NCBI RefSeq assembly: GCF_008933165.1
Contig: NZ_WBVQ01000002.1
Location: forward strand, 333,569 to 397,568
Origin: Phaeocystidibacter marisrubri
Lineage (GTDB): Bacteria; Bacteroidota; Bacteroidia; Flavobacteriales; Schleiferiaceae
DNA length: 64,000 nucleotides
Direction of reading: 5' to 3'
Below the pieces are notes generated by a model. It ran no database searches. It saw only the letters and a program-made list of their open reading frames with translations, and was not told the DNA's origin. The position numbers and the translations under genes are program-made. The number at the start of each line of letters is the position of its first letter. Positions within the stretch are counted from its first letter, which is position 1. This document shows positions 42,417-50,536 of the stretch, one piece after another.

Positions 42417-42935
42417 ATGAAACGCTCTTTCTTGATTTTGGCCTTCTTGGCCTCATTCGCATCCTTTGGACAAACACTGAACACGGAAATCCAAATTGGT
42501 GGAACCAACTTCATCGGACTTTCAATCAACGCCGAAGGGGTTTGGAATTTAAACGACAACAATGCCATTGGCTTAAAGCTGGGTCTAGGTGTACCGGTGG
42601 CGTTCTTTGATGATAGAGAAGCTATCTCATCAACACTCATTGGACTGCACTATTACTATAAAGATTGGGGAATTGGAATGGAAGCCGCAGGTTATCATGC
42701 TTTCCCTTTCGTAAGTCCTCTGAATACGACCACTAGTCCTGAAATGGATATGATGCTCTTCCCGAATATCAACTATACCTTCCATCTGGAAAGCAGCTAT
42801 CTCAAAGTGGGCGCAGGTGTTTGGATGCCAATGAGCTATTACCCTGGAGCTCCAGGTAGCGGAGAATTAAATGCACAAATTGAAGACCCTATTCCGGGCA
42901 TCAGTCTTTCTTGGGGAATCTCCTTTAAGCGATAA
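42417..42935 (+). CDS. Exported beta-barrel-like protein
   Basis: A 172-residue protein from the ATG at 42417 (signal peptide MKRSFLILAFLASFASFGQ; the ATG at 42378 would precede it with 13 residues). The mature protein alternates hydrophobic and polar residues in short strands ending with SLSWGISFKR, and has many Gly and aromatic residues as in 8-stranded outer-membrane proteins. No family recognised. A weakly related protein of similar size lies at 53863. Confidence 0.6.
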   Translation: MKRSFLILAFLASFASFGQTLNTEIQIGGTNFIGLSINAEGVWNLNDNNAIGLKLGLGVPVAFFDDREAISSTLIGLHYYYKDWGIGMEAAGYHAFPFVSPLNTTTSPEMDMMLFPNINYTFHLESSYLKVGAGVWMPMSYYPGAPGSGELNAQIEDPIPGISLSWGISFKR

Positions 42936-43094
42936 CACTATAAATATCAGAAATGACAGCTCGACGATTCCGTGCGAATTCAGCCGTGCTTTCCTTCTAT
43001 CCTCTTTAGGTAATGGTATTTTTAATGTTGTAACATTGATTAAAATATTTTCGTAACTTGCAGAGGTTGTTGAGCACCTCCTCAATCTAAGTTT

Positions 43095-43982
43095 ATGAAA
43101 AGAAGTGACTTCATCAAGGCACTTTCCGCAATGCCAATCGCTATGGGTCTATCCAGTTTATCCGATCTTTCGAAGTTGAGTGATTCACTTACTCCTTCTG
43201 AAAAGATGCCCGTACTCTTCTTGGGTCATGGAAGCCCCATGAATGCCATTGAAGAGAATCAATTTGTTCGTGGTTTTAGAAATGCAGCGGCGAATATCAA
43301 AACTACTCCAACAGCCATCTTATGTGTATCTGCTCACTGGTTTACGAGAGGAACCAAAGTTACAGCCATGGAGATGCCACCTACTATTCACGACTTTGGC
43401 GGTTTTCCTCAAGCGCTTTTTGATGTTGAATATCCAGCACCAGGACACCCCGAGTTGGCGAATGAGACCGCTAAAATCCTCAGTCCAACCGAAGTAGAAC
43501 TAGATCACAACTGGGGCCTCGATCACGGAGCTTGGTCGGTGATTAAACACATGTATCCCGATGCCAACATTCCTGTCATTCAGTTGAGCATCGACTATAC
43601 AAAGCCTGCCACTTACCACTATGAATTGGGGAAGAAACTCAGCGAACTGCGCAGTAAAGGAGTTTTGATTGTTGGCAGTGGAAACATCATCCACAACTTA
43701 CGCATGGTGGATTGGAGAAACATCAATACCGTTGATCACGGATATGATTGGGCGCATGAAGCTCATGAAGAAATCAACAAGTACATCTTAGACGGAGACT
43801 TCAAGCCGTTGTTGGAGTACAAGTCGAAAGGCACAGCTTGGAACAATGCCATTCCTACACCCGACCACTATTTACCCCTACTCTATAGCTTGGCTTTACG
43901 CGAAGGCAGTGAAGAAATCACGTTGTTCAACGACCACCTATTAGCAGGTAGTCTGAGCATGACTTCACTTAGAATCGGCTAG
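43095..43982 (+). CDS. ygiD: Extradiol (class III) ring-cleaving dioxygenase, 4,5-DOPA type
   Basis: A 295-residue protein of the LigB/YgiD family, which open catechol rings with a non-haem metal. Residues about 37-50 carry PVLFLGHGSPMNAI (first metal His), then CVSAHWFTRGTKV (second His), FPQALFDVEYPAPGHPELA, LDHNWGLDHGAW and the late GSGNIIHNLR (general-base region). The N-terminal ~36 residues contain a hydrophobic SAMPIAMGLSSL segment after KRSDF, which looks like an incomplete Tat or Sec signal, so export is possible but uncertain. The physiological substrate is unknown. Its end overlaps the convergent DoxX gene by 14 bp. Confidence 0.88.
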   Translation: MKRSDFIKALSAMPIAMGLSSLSDLSKLSDSLTPSEKMPVLFLGHGSPMNAIEENQFVRGFRNAAANIKTTPTAILCVSAHWFTRGTKVTAMEMPPTIHDFGGFPQALFDVEYPAPGHPELANETAKILSPTEVELDHNWGLDHGAWSVIKHMYPDANIPVIQLSIDYTKPATYHYELGKKLSELRSKGVLIVGSGNIIHNLRMVDWRNINTVDHGYDWAHEAHEEINKYILDGDFKPLLEYKSKGTAWNNAIPTPDHYLPLLYSLALREGSEEITLFNDHLLAGSLSMTSLRIG

Positions 43983-44391
43983 GCTTCTTTCTTAATCTAT
44001 CCAGAGAAAATTGCCCTGGACCGGTAATAAACAAGGCCAAATAAGCCACGCCATACAACAGAGATGCTTCCTTCGAGCCAAAATCGTCGTTCCAATGAAC
44101 GATGAAATAGGCAACCATCATAGTCGCCAGTAGGGGGATAAGAGCAAAGCGCGTCATCCAACCTATCATCAACAAAATGGCACAGACTACTTCTGCAAAT
44201 ACGGCCAGTACTAAACTTTCGGTCTCTCCAATTCCAATCGGATCAATGAAGTCAATTTCCTCTCCACTGAAAAGCTTCCTCCATTTCGATAAGCCGTGCA
44301 CGAGCATAGCCCCTCCGAAGGTTAATCGCAAAATTAATATTGAGAAATCAACGCCTTTACTGTGAGATTTTACTTCTTTGAAGAACTTCAT
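43969..44391 (-). CDS. DoxX family membrane protein
   Basis: A 140-residue membrane protein with the DoxX pattern: an N-terminal LRLTFGGAMLVHGLSKW (the LxxGxxMLxHGxxK motif), then AVFAEVVCAILLMIGW, LIPLLATMMVAYFIVH and a last segment GVAYLALFITGPG-FSLD. Such proteins are quinone- or redox-linked, without settled biochemistry. It is monocistronic; its last 14 bp overlap the dioxygenase end on the other strand. Upstream lies a 298-bp gap with no gene. Confidence 0.85.
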   Translation of the reverse strand: MKFFKEVKSHSKGVDFSILILRLTFGGAMLVHGLSKWRKLFSGEEIDFIDPIGIGETESLVLAVFAEVVCAILLMIGWMTRFALIPLLATMMVAYFIVHWNDDFGSKEASLLYGVAYLALFITGPGQFSLDRLRKKPSRF

Positions 44392-44640
44392 TGAAATTTT
44401 ATTGAACCCTTGTGTTAGTAGGGGGATTGAACCACCAAATAGAATACAGCCAAGCTACGCAAGAATAAGTGCTCATAGAAATATTGCACGTTTTTTAAAT
44501 GCCCTGTACCTTCTTATCTCACGGATAAAGGCGACATACTCTTACTAACCCCGCATAGATTTGTCACGCTCTCCAACCTGTTGTCACACAACTTCGTAAC
44601 AATCTATACAGAACGATCACGAAATTGATGCGCCGGCCCT

Positions 44641-44656
44641 TGTTCACTCGAACAAA
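44641..44656. promoter_or_regulatory. Perfect palindrome TTGTTC-N4-GAACAA
   Basis: An inverted repeat of 6+6 bases around ACTC, 33 bp before the lipoprotein ATG at 44690, so it would cover the promoter. It could be an operator; no regulator is identified. The remainder of 44392-44640 shows nothing I can support. Confidence 0.35.
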
Positions 44657-44689
44657 CAACTTACCGTCAATTTCTTCATATTTGTTAGC

Positions 44690-45337
44690 ATGAATAAGCG
44701 CACTATCTTCTCTATTTTGGGTTTGGGACTACTTGTATTTGCCTGTGGCGAAGACCCCGTTACGTCTACCGGATTTGAATTCACTAGCAATATGAATCTC
44801 GATGTTGAACTCTCTGGAGAGACGAGAGACACCTTTATTGATGTAGATGTTCCAAATAGAGAAATCACTTACGTTACTGGTCGAAATAAACTGAGAGGCG
44901 AGCTATCGATCTCCCTTTACAATCGCAGTAACGGTAATTTTGAAGGGGCCTTGGAATGGACTGATCGCATTTACACGGAAGAGACAGAAGTGCGCACCTT
45001 CGATCCCAATTCTGGAACATGGTCAACCCAAACTACCACCGTAACCAATCAGGTAGAGCCCTTCATCGACAGTAGTTTCTTTGTAGAAGGTCACATAGGA
45101 GCTAATTACTTTCAACTATTGCGTCCTCAAGAGTTCGGAGAAGATCCAAAACCCTTTTACCGCACGCGAACAGGATTGGATTTCCAAACGGCCAAACACA
45201 GCGAAAGAGAGCTAATTGGATTGGCTGGCTACCCCGAAGTGTACACAGAACTCACAGGAGACCCCGACAGTATCCAGTATCACTACTACTACGTTCGCCA
45301 GGTTTGGCAACTCGACACCATGAAGCTCAGCAAGTAA
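44690..45337 (+). CDS. Lipoprotein of unknown function
   Basis: A 215-residue protein with a lipoprotein signal peptide (MNKRTIFSILGLGLLVFAC, lipobox VFAC, Cys19). The body is Thr/Asp-rich with alternating strands (DTFIDVDVPNREITYVTG, ELSISLYNRSNGNFEG) and has no motif that I recognise. It ends two bases from the stop of the convergent TPR membrane protein. A palindrome upstream (44641) may control it. Confidence 0.65.
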   Translation: MNKRTIFSILGLGLLVFACGEDPVTSTGFEFTSNMNLDVELSGETRDTFIDVDVPNREITYVTGRNKLRGELSISLYNRSNGNFEGALEWTDRIYTEETEVRTFDPNSGTWSTQTTTVTNQVEPFIDSSFFVEGHIGANYFQLLRPQEFGEDPKPFYRTRTGLDFQTAKHSERELIGLAGYPEVYTELTGDPDSIQYHYYYVRQVWQLDTMKLSK

Positions 45338-45339
45338 GC

Positions 45340-47382
45340 TTACAGTCCATTCTCCTCACATTTCGCCAACATACGAGGGTCTACTTGAACCCCTCCATTA
45401 GCCGCTACACGGTAGTGATAACAGGATTTCTGAACATCTCCCGTTTCGGCATAGAGCAACCCTAACATGGCATGCACGGTAAAGGCCCCGGGGTTGATCT
45501 TCACCGCCTGAAGAAAGTTGGCTTCTGCTTCAGCCGTTTCTCCAACACGAGCGTAGAAGCTACCTCGGTTAGCGTAGGCCTCGTACATGGTGGGATCTGC
45601 CTGAATAGCCTTGTCGAAGTTCTCTAATGCGAGATCATAATTGCCCGACTTAGCCGCTTGTACGCCTTGGTCCATGAACATCTTAGCCGCATTGCGTTCT
45701 CGTGACGCCCCCTGTGATGGTGTACTTCGTTGCAATTGTTGGAGTTGTCCAATGAGTTTTTGAACCGCATTGGTTTGAGGTTGCTCTTCAAGAAGGTCTA
45801 TTGCCTCTTCCACCTGACCATTTCGTGCCAAGACCTGTGAGCGCAAAATGTACAACTCCACAGATTCAGGATACAGTTCGATGGCCTTAGCGGAATACCG
45901 TAAGGCATCTTCCAACTTGTTCCTTCTCAGTTTGATAATAGTAGCCTTCTCAAGAACTTGCTCATTCTCCGGCTCCCGTTGGAGTGCAATTTCCAACTGT
46001 TCATCCGCATCCAGTGAATTCCCCATTTGCTCATATAAAACCGCAAGGTTGATTGGAGCATCTGATTTGTCCGGACTGAGTTGATCTAACTGTTCAAATG
46101 TCTGGATAGCATCTTCTGCATTTCCCTCACCAATGTAGCCCAAGGCCAACATATTGTAGGCATGAGGATATGCTGGATATTCATCCACCACTTTCGACCA
46201 AAGCGACTCGCTGGATTTCCAATCTGAGATTCCACTGCGCAGCAAAACCACGAACACCAATGCAATTGCGCCAGTTGCGATGTATTCTGGATTCTTGGCT
46301 TTGACATATTTCTGAACCAGCGTGTACAATTCAGAAACGAGAGGGATCAACAACCCCATCATTGGAACATAAGCATATCGATCTGCCATGATGTATGCTC
46401 CGAATGGCACTTCTAGTATCTTGAGAAGTAATACCACGTTCACGATGAACCAACACAGGCCAAAGAACCAAAGCTTCGCTCCTCTGCGATAGGCCTTGAA
46501 AAGGGCAAGAGCATAGGCTACAAAAACCAAAGGCGACAAATAATGTAAGATTGATAACTCCGCATTGTAATCTGCTGGATATGGATAGTACGGTGAAAGT
46601 CCAACCGGAATAACAGTATGTATTATGTACACCGCAAAAGCATATGACCCCGTAAACAGGCGGTTGACCACTCCGTAAGTCTGTTCACTTACATTCCACG
46701 CTTCATTCTGCGCTAACTGTCCGATGTAGGCGACTGCAATAGCTGCGAGCACGAATCCCAACTTCTCCTTCCATCTACTCCTATCCCACAGCAAACCAGA
46801 TACATAGTAATCCAATAAAAAGAGAACGGGCACCAGCAATATTCCTTGAGCTTTTGACAAACACGATAGCGCGAAGAACAGAGCCACATACCCCAATCGG
46901 GCCATCTTTCTCTCCTTCAGGTAAAGTATATACTGGGTACTTGCCAAGAGGAAAAACAGGGCATACAATACATTCTTTCGTTCAGTCATCCATGCATAAC
47001 TCTCTACAGCAACGGGGTGCAATCCCCACAACAAGGCTACGCCCAATGCAAGTTTTCGATTGCCTGTCAGCGTAAACACAAACCACAAGAGGACTGTGGC
47101 ATTCAATCCATGCAACAACCAATTCACCGTGTGGTGGGCAGCAATGGGATCCTTTCCAAAGCCCAAATCCAGCTTCAAACTGATGAGGGTTAATGGATGA
47201 TAGTGACCATCAAAAAAAGTCGTCAGGATTGATTCATCTGGATTTGACGTCCCATTCAACCACGGATTACTAGCGATATAGCGTTCATCGTCATAGTTCA
47301 ACAATTCTCCCTTGGTGGCCGTGAAAGTTGCAATCAGCACCAACACCAGACATCCGAGTAATTGAGGTAAAATCTTCTTCAT
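45340..47382 (-). CDS. Polytopic membrane protein with C-terminal TPRs (TMTC-like)
   Basis: A 680-residue protein from the ATG at 47382. Residues 1-395 contain about ten hydrophobic helices and the loop NYDDERYIASNPWLNG with DD near the N-terminus, the hallmark of GT-C/PMT-type glycosyltransferases such as TMTC. HPLTLISLKLDLGFG and YAWMTERKNVLYALFFLLA follow that pattern. Residues about 410-680 are TPRs (AYNMLALGYIGEGNAEDAIQ, LAVLYEQMGNSLDADEQL, AYANRGSFYARVGETAEAEA). Many Bacteroidota carry such fusions; lipid-linked sugar transfer to exported proteins is proposed, not shown. A TATATTCG box (47404) suits its promoter. Confidence 0.82.
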   Translation of the reverse strand: MKKILPQLLGCLVLVLIATFTATKGELLNYDDERYIASNPWLNGTSNPDESILTTFFDGHYHPLTLISLKLDLGFGKDPIAAHHTVNWLLHGLNATVLLWFVFTLTGNRKLALGVALLWGLHPVAVESYAWMTERKNVLYALFFLLASTQYILYLKERKMARLGYVALFFALSCLSKAQGILLVPVLFLLDYYVSGLLWDRSRWKEKLGFVLAAIAVAYIGQLAQNEAWNVSEQTYGVVNRLFTGSYAFAVYIIHTVIPVGLSPYYPYPADYNAELSILHYLSPLVFVAYALALFKAYRRGAKLWFFGLCWFIVNVVLLLKILEVPFGAYIMADRYAYVPMMGLLIPLVSELYTLVQKYVKAKNPEYIATGAIALVFVVLLRSGISDWKSSESLWSKVVDEYPAYPHAYNMLALGYIGEGNAEDAIQTFEQLDQLSPDKSDAPINLAVLYEQMGNSLDADEQLEIALQREPENEQVLEKATIIKLRRNKLEDALRYSAKAIELYPESVELYILRSQVLARNGQVEEAIDLLEEQPQTNAVQKLIGQLQQLQRSTPSQGASRERNAAKMFMDQGVQAAKSGNYDLALENFDKAIQADPTMYEAYANRGSFYARVGETAEAEANFLQAVKINPGAFTVHAMLGLLYAETGDVQKSCYHYRVAANGGVQVDPRMLAKCEENGL

Positions 47383-47403
47383 GGGAATTCCTGTGATGAA
47401 AAG

Positions 47404-47411
47404 CGAATATA
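47404..47411 (-). promoter_or_regulatory. Variant -7 box TATATTCG
   Basis: TAnnTTCG-like box on the minus strand 21 bp before the ATG at 47382, in the divergent region shared with the gene at 47502. Confidence 0.45.
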
Positions 47412-47465
47412 GAGAAAGGTCTAGATAGTGCACTTTACAAAATGTGAAGGTTTTAAAAGTGACAG

Positions 47466-47473
47466 TATATTTG
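47466..47473 (+). promoter_or_regulatory. Bacteroidota -7 box TATATTTG
   Basis: TAnnTTTG box 28 bp before the ATG at 47502, in the same divergent spacer as the box at 47404. Confidence 0.6.
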
Positions 47474-47501
47474 CCTTGTTAAATAATTCAGCTTGAATTT
47501 C

Positions 47502-48974
47502 ATGTTGGCATCTCGATTCGCTCTCATCCTAAAAACACTCCTCATCGGTGTGTTCACTCTTTCCTCTGTTTGTGTCTTTTCTCAATCCATCTCTATTGAA
47601 GAGATGGCAAGAATCACCCGAGGAGATTCACCGTTTCAAGTATCCAGTCGCTTTTCACCTCTTTCAGAAAAGGTGAACCCACTATTGGACGTTGAAATCG
47701 ATACACTCGCCTATCGCATCCCTGCTATGGTTACGCGTTGGGCTGACTCTCTTCACTCCTTTAGCATACACAGAACGAGATCTGCTGGTCACATCGTTAC
47801 GTGGGATTTCTCTCGATCTGAAATTGAGGATATCCGCAATAAATTAGAGCCCTACAGAAAGGGAGACAGTATCCTCTACATCTTCCACAAGCCTGGCATG
47901 TATACCCAAAACGGCCCTGCTGTTGATTTCTACATCACAAACGACACAACCTTAATCTCGGTACAGCGCATTGAATGGAATGCCTATCCTTGTTTGATTC
48001 GTTGGAAAGATGGAATGACAGCCGGTTGTGTAGGATGGTACGAGTTGCTGAATATCGCAGAGGGGAATTCAGCATACAACTTGGATACAACTTGGACCAA
48101 TATTGAACCCGCTGAAGACATCGTTCGATTTCGTGTGCCACTTGGCCAAAGTGAATTTATTGTGAAAGGCGAACCAGAAGTTTGGCGACAAAGAGAAAAC
48201 GGCCCATACATTCAGAGAGTTGCGACCGATGATGGAAACTATGTCCGCTACGTCACATACCTAGAATGCGCTAAATATTTAGAGGATCTCATTTCAGAGT
48301 GTTCATCCGAAGAGGTGCCAGTGGTTCACTTGGCCCTACCCTATGATCAAGAATCCAGAGACGCCGACAAGTTTGAATACTTCTACTCTACCATAGGCCT
48401 CCCCGTCTATACACTAAATGGTTATCACATGGCCATCTTTCATGATCACTCCAACCAAACCTCTACGATCATTGTTGGCCCTGCTGAATCATGGGAACAA
48501 AACATGAAAGAGAACGAGCCGTCCCATGTCTACATCTACCCTTCTCTTAATTCAATTATCGAGCGCCAGTTCACGCAATCCCTAGAGGATTACCCTGTGT
48601 TTAGTGACATGGACTATATCAACACGCACACAAGTGGTGAAGCTCGACCTTCATTACCTGAATGTACAGAGACTAGCGAACATGAAAAATTCATTTGCTT
48701 TCAACAAAAGATCAACTCGACCATCGCTAAGCATTTCGAATTTCCAGAAATCAGTCGACAAATAGGTAGCCAGGGAAGAGCTTGGGTTGATTTTGTCATT
48801 GCCACCAATGGAGCCATCGTTGGCATCAATGTAGTGCGTTCTTCTGGGGATATTGAAATTGACAAGGCTGCCATGCGAGCGGTGGGTCATCTCCCACAGA
48901 TGATTCCAGCTATACTAGACGGCAAGCCAGTTCGCATGCGATACAGCGTCCCTCTAAATGCAAGATTGCAATAG
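47502..48974 (+). CDS. Exported protein with C-terminal TonB-C domain
   Basis: A 490-residue protein; the ATG at 47502 is preferred over an in-frame TTG three codons earlier. Signal peptide MLASRFALILKTLLIGVFTLSSVCVFSQ. Residues about 30-380 do not resemble any family I know (acidic, strands with YVRYVTYLECAKYLED). The last ~105 residues (LPECTETSEHEKFICFQ, KHFEFPEIS, GRAWVDFVIATNGAIVG, VRSSGD, HLPQMIPAILDGKPVRMRYS) are the same TonB-C module as the two small proteins at 29275 and 29758. No membrane anchor follows the signal peptide, so it is not a conventional TonB. Promoter at 47466. Confidence 0.75.
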   Translation: MLASRFALILKTLLIGVFTLSSVCVFSQSISIEEMARITRGDSPFQVSSRFSPLSEKVNPLLDVEIDTLAYRIPAMVTRWADSLHSFSIHRTRSAGHIVTWDFSRSEIEDIRNKLEPYRKGDSILYIFHKPGMYTQNGPAVDFYITNDTTLISVQRIEWNAYPCLIRWKDGMTAGCVGWYELLNIAEGNSAYNLDTTWTNIEPAEDIVRFRVPLGQSEFIVKGEPEVWRQRENGPYIQRVATDDGNYVRYVTYLECAKYLEDLISECSSEEVPVVHLALPYDQESRDADKFEYFYSTIGLPVYTLNGYHMAIFHDHSNQTSTIIVGPAESWEQNMKENEPSHVYIYPSLNSIIERQFTQSLEDYPVFSDMDYINTHTSGEARPSLPECTETSEHEKFICFQQKINSTIAKHFEFPEISRQIGSQGRAWVDFVIATNGAIVGINVVRSSGDIEIDKAAMRAVGHLPQMIPAILDGKPVRMRYSVPLNARLQ

Positions 48975-49070
48975 AAGTGAGAAGCGCTTTTCACACTTCA
49001 CCTTGGTACTTAGAGACACTATCCAACCACAACCTTTAAGCTACTCATTCTAAAGATGTTTTAACGGAAA

Positions 49071-49104
49071 TTTGCGTTTTTCGCTAAGATGTCTTTTACC
49101 TTTG
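49071..49104 (+). promoter_or_regulatory. Full Bacteroidota promoter (TTTG...TACCTTTG)
   Basis: A -33 element TTTG (49071-49074) and a -7 box TACCTTTG (49097-49104) with 22 bases between, 18 bp before the ATG at 49123. Confidence 0.65.
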
Positions 49105-49122
49105 TAGCTCTAAAACTCAAGG

Positions 49123-49479
49123 ATGAAAATCCAGTTTCGACTTCTTGTAATCATTTGGGCTTTTGCTACCATCGCAGCTGCATTTAGTAGCAAGGGAGCC
49201 AATGCATCTATTACAGAAGTGAACACGGCTCAACCTCATCCCAAATCCGAACACTTCAATCATTCAGTAGGTCACGATCTATTCTACTTTGTAGCAGAAG
49301 ACATCAGTGAAGAAACCGAGGATGATGAATTTGACGCGTACGAATTCGCCGATAGGAAGTTCTTTTCTATCCTCAGCGATTTTCTTTCGACATCGCAGCC
49401 CATCGATGTGAGTTTGCTCGCCATGCCGCCAACAAAGCTGTATGTGCGAAATCATCAGTGGCGCTTCCACCTTTCTTAA
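49123..49479 (+). CDS. Small exported protein of unknown function
   Basis: A 118-residue protein with a hydrophobic N-terminus (LLVIIWAFATIAAAF) that is probably a signal peptide. It is followed by a His/Asp/Glu-rich stretch (SEHFNHSVGHD, EDISEETEDDEFDAYEF) and a basic, aromatic C-terminus (KLYVRNHQWRFHLS). No family recognised. A well-formed promoter and a hairpin-rich, terminator-ended 3' region support it as a real transcript. The long 3' structured region (49521-49679) is unusual for so short a gene. Confidence 0.6.
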   Translation: MKIQFRLLVIIWAFATIAAAFSSKGANASITEVNTAQPHPKSEHFNHSVGHDLFYFVAEDISEETEDDEFDAYEFADRKFFSILSDFLSTSQPIDVSLLAMPPTKLYVRNHQWRFHLS

Positions 49480-49520
49480 AACGGTAAGCTGACAATATCA
49501 GCCACATCACGGTATACGCT

Positions 49521-49679
49521 ACTGCAGTATTCCGCAGTGGTATCATGTGTCACATTGCTGACACATCTACAACACATCGCAATTGCGAATCCTCAAAGGA
49601 ACGGGCTCGGAGATTCGGGCATGCTTCTCACATATTCAGAGTCTTTCTCTGAATTCTAAACGAGTCCGTTCCCTTTTTT
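49521..49679 (+). ncRNA. Hairpin cluster ending in a terminator, possible structured RNA
   Basis: Five inverted repeats follow in 160 bp of gene-free DNA: ACTGC/GCAGT (49521-49538), TGTGTCA/TGACACA with 6-base loop (49546-49565), the 12-bp palindrome TCGCAATTGCGA (about 49577-49588), and a 12-bp stem GGAACGGGCTCG/CGAGTCCGTTCC (49598-49609 with 49661-49672). The last encloses a further perfect hairpin TTCAGAG-TCTTT-CTCTGAA (49635-49653). The outer stem is followed by TTTTTT (49674-49679), so this end is an intrinsic terminator. It is either a structured 3' UTR of the gene at 49123 or a separate small RNA. Confidence 0.5.
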
Positions 49680-49728
49680 CCTTCGTGCCGAAGGTTTTAC
49701 CTATCAACATTTCTCAACTTCTATTGAG

Positions 49729-50166
49729 ATGCATTTAGACTATAAGCGTTTTGTAGAGGGACTTCCCGACAAAACACTACTTCTATACTGTGGAGATTCC
49801 TGCATTAATAAATTGGCAGAAGAATCTCCAAAAGTTCAATTCTTCGCCCTTGAATCCAGCAACATCAATCAATTGGATTCTGATGACATTCAAATCTTAA
49901 AAGACCTCAGTTCCGATGGGTTAAGTGCCTTGGTTTTGATGGATCACTTTCCCTGTAGAGTGAGTAGTTATTTCGGAGAGATTCCAGTCGCTCAGAAATT
50001 AAACTCCGCCGAATACCTCGTACATGAACTCATTTCTCTCATGAAACTGGAAAGTCTAGAATCGATATTGGAGTTACACGACTGTGCAGTTATCGGTGCT
50101 GTTATTGATGAATTGCGTGAGGAGATTGTCGACTTTATCGAACTATCTCCTCCCCTTCATAATTGA
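49729..50166 (+). CDS. Hypothetical cytoplasmic protein
   Basis: A 145-residue protein without signal peptide. Not recognised. Cys-containing segments LLLYCGDSCINKL (about 17-29), DHFPCRVSSY (about 72-81) and LELHDCAVIGAV (about 115-126), the last after AEYLVHELISLMKLESLESI, loosely recall beta-carbonic anhydrase motifs, but the order and spacing do not fit an active enzyme. It starts 50 bp after the terminator at 49679 and ends before a strong bidirectional terminator (50218). Confidence 0.55.
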   Translation: MHLDYKRFVEGLPDKTLLLYCGDSCINKLAEESPKVQFFALESSNINQLDSDDIQILKDLSSDGLSALVLMDHFPCRVSSYFGEIPVAQKLNSAEYLVHELISLMKLESLESILELHDCAVIGAVIDELREEIVDFIELSPPLHN

Positions 50167-50217
50167 AGTAGTTAAGATACATGCAGGTAGGGTAGCCTTC
50201 AATCGGCTACCACATTG

Positions 50218-50247
50218 AAAGGGAGTGTCGCTAGCGACACTCCCTTT
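50218..50247. terminator. Bidirectional terminator, perfect 24-base palindrome
   Basis: GGGAGTGTCGCTAGCGACACTCCC (given here as two arms of 12 at 50221-50244) flanked by AAA and TTT on each side, so it serves the convergent genes ending at 50166 (+) and 50247 (-). Confidence 0.85.
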
Positions 50248-50492
50248 TATTTCACCCCTCTCACTATAAGTTGACCACTAGCCAGAGAAGTTTCAACTCC
50301 ATAACATTCCGCAATGCGTTCACGACTCAATACCGTACGTGGACTTCCCGAGGGCATACAGCATTTCAGTGTATTGCTTGAAAGACAAAGATACCTCTCT
50401 GAAGAAGTGCTAGACTCCGAAGTTTCATTGCCAAATCGGCCACAAGAAGCAACCACTACTAGCGTGACGAAGGTGCATATCAAACTTTTCAT
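50247..50492 (-). CDS. Small lipoprotein
   Basis: An 81-residue protein with a lipoprotein signal (KSLICTFVTLVVVASC, lipobox VASC). The mature ~64 residues are Ser/Thr-rich with three further Cys (YLCLSS, LKCCMPSG, IAECYG). Unknown function. It lies after the TonB-dependent receptor on the same strand, with a terminator hairpin (50501-50528) between them, so it may be transcribed separately or by readthrough. Its stop touches the bidirectional terminator. Confidence 0.55.
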   Translation of the reverse strand: MKSLICTFVTLVVVASCGRFGNETSESSTSSERYLCLSSNTLKCCMPSGSPRTVLSRERIAECYGVETSLASGQLIVRGVK

Positions 50493-50500
50493 ACCAAAAG

Positions 50501-50528
50501 TCCGGACTCCCTTTTCAGCGAGTCCGGA
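50501..50528 (-). terminator. Terminator after the TonB-dependent receptor
   Basis: A perfect 9-bp stem TCCGGACTC/GAGTCCGGA (50501-50509, 50520-50528) with a 10-base loop, starting 9 bp after the receptor stop; on the minus strand it runs into CTTTTGG. Confidence 0.65.
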
Positions 50529-50536
50529 TTGATCTT

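Noticed and set aside
44641-44656. LexA/SOS box
   Set aside because: TTGTTC-N4-GAACAA has the half-sites in the reverse order of the GAAC-N4-GTTC box, and no SOS gene is near; it is listed only as a palindrome.
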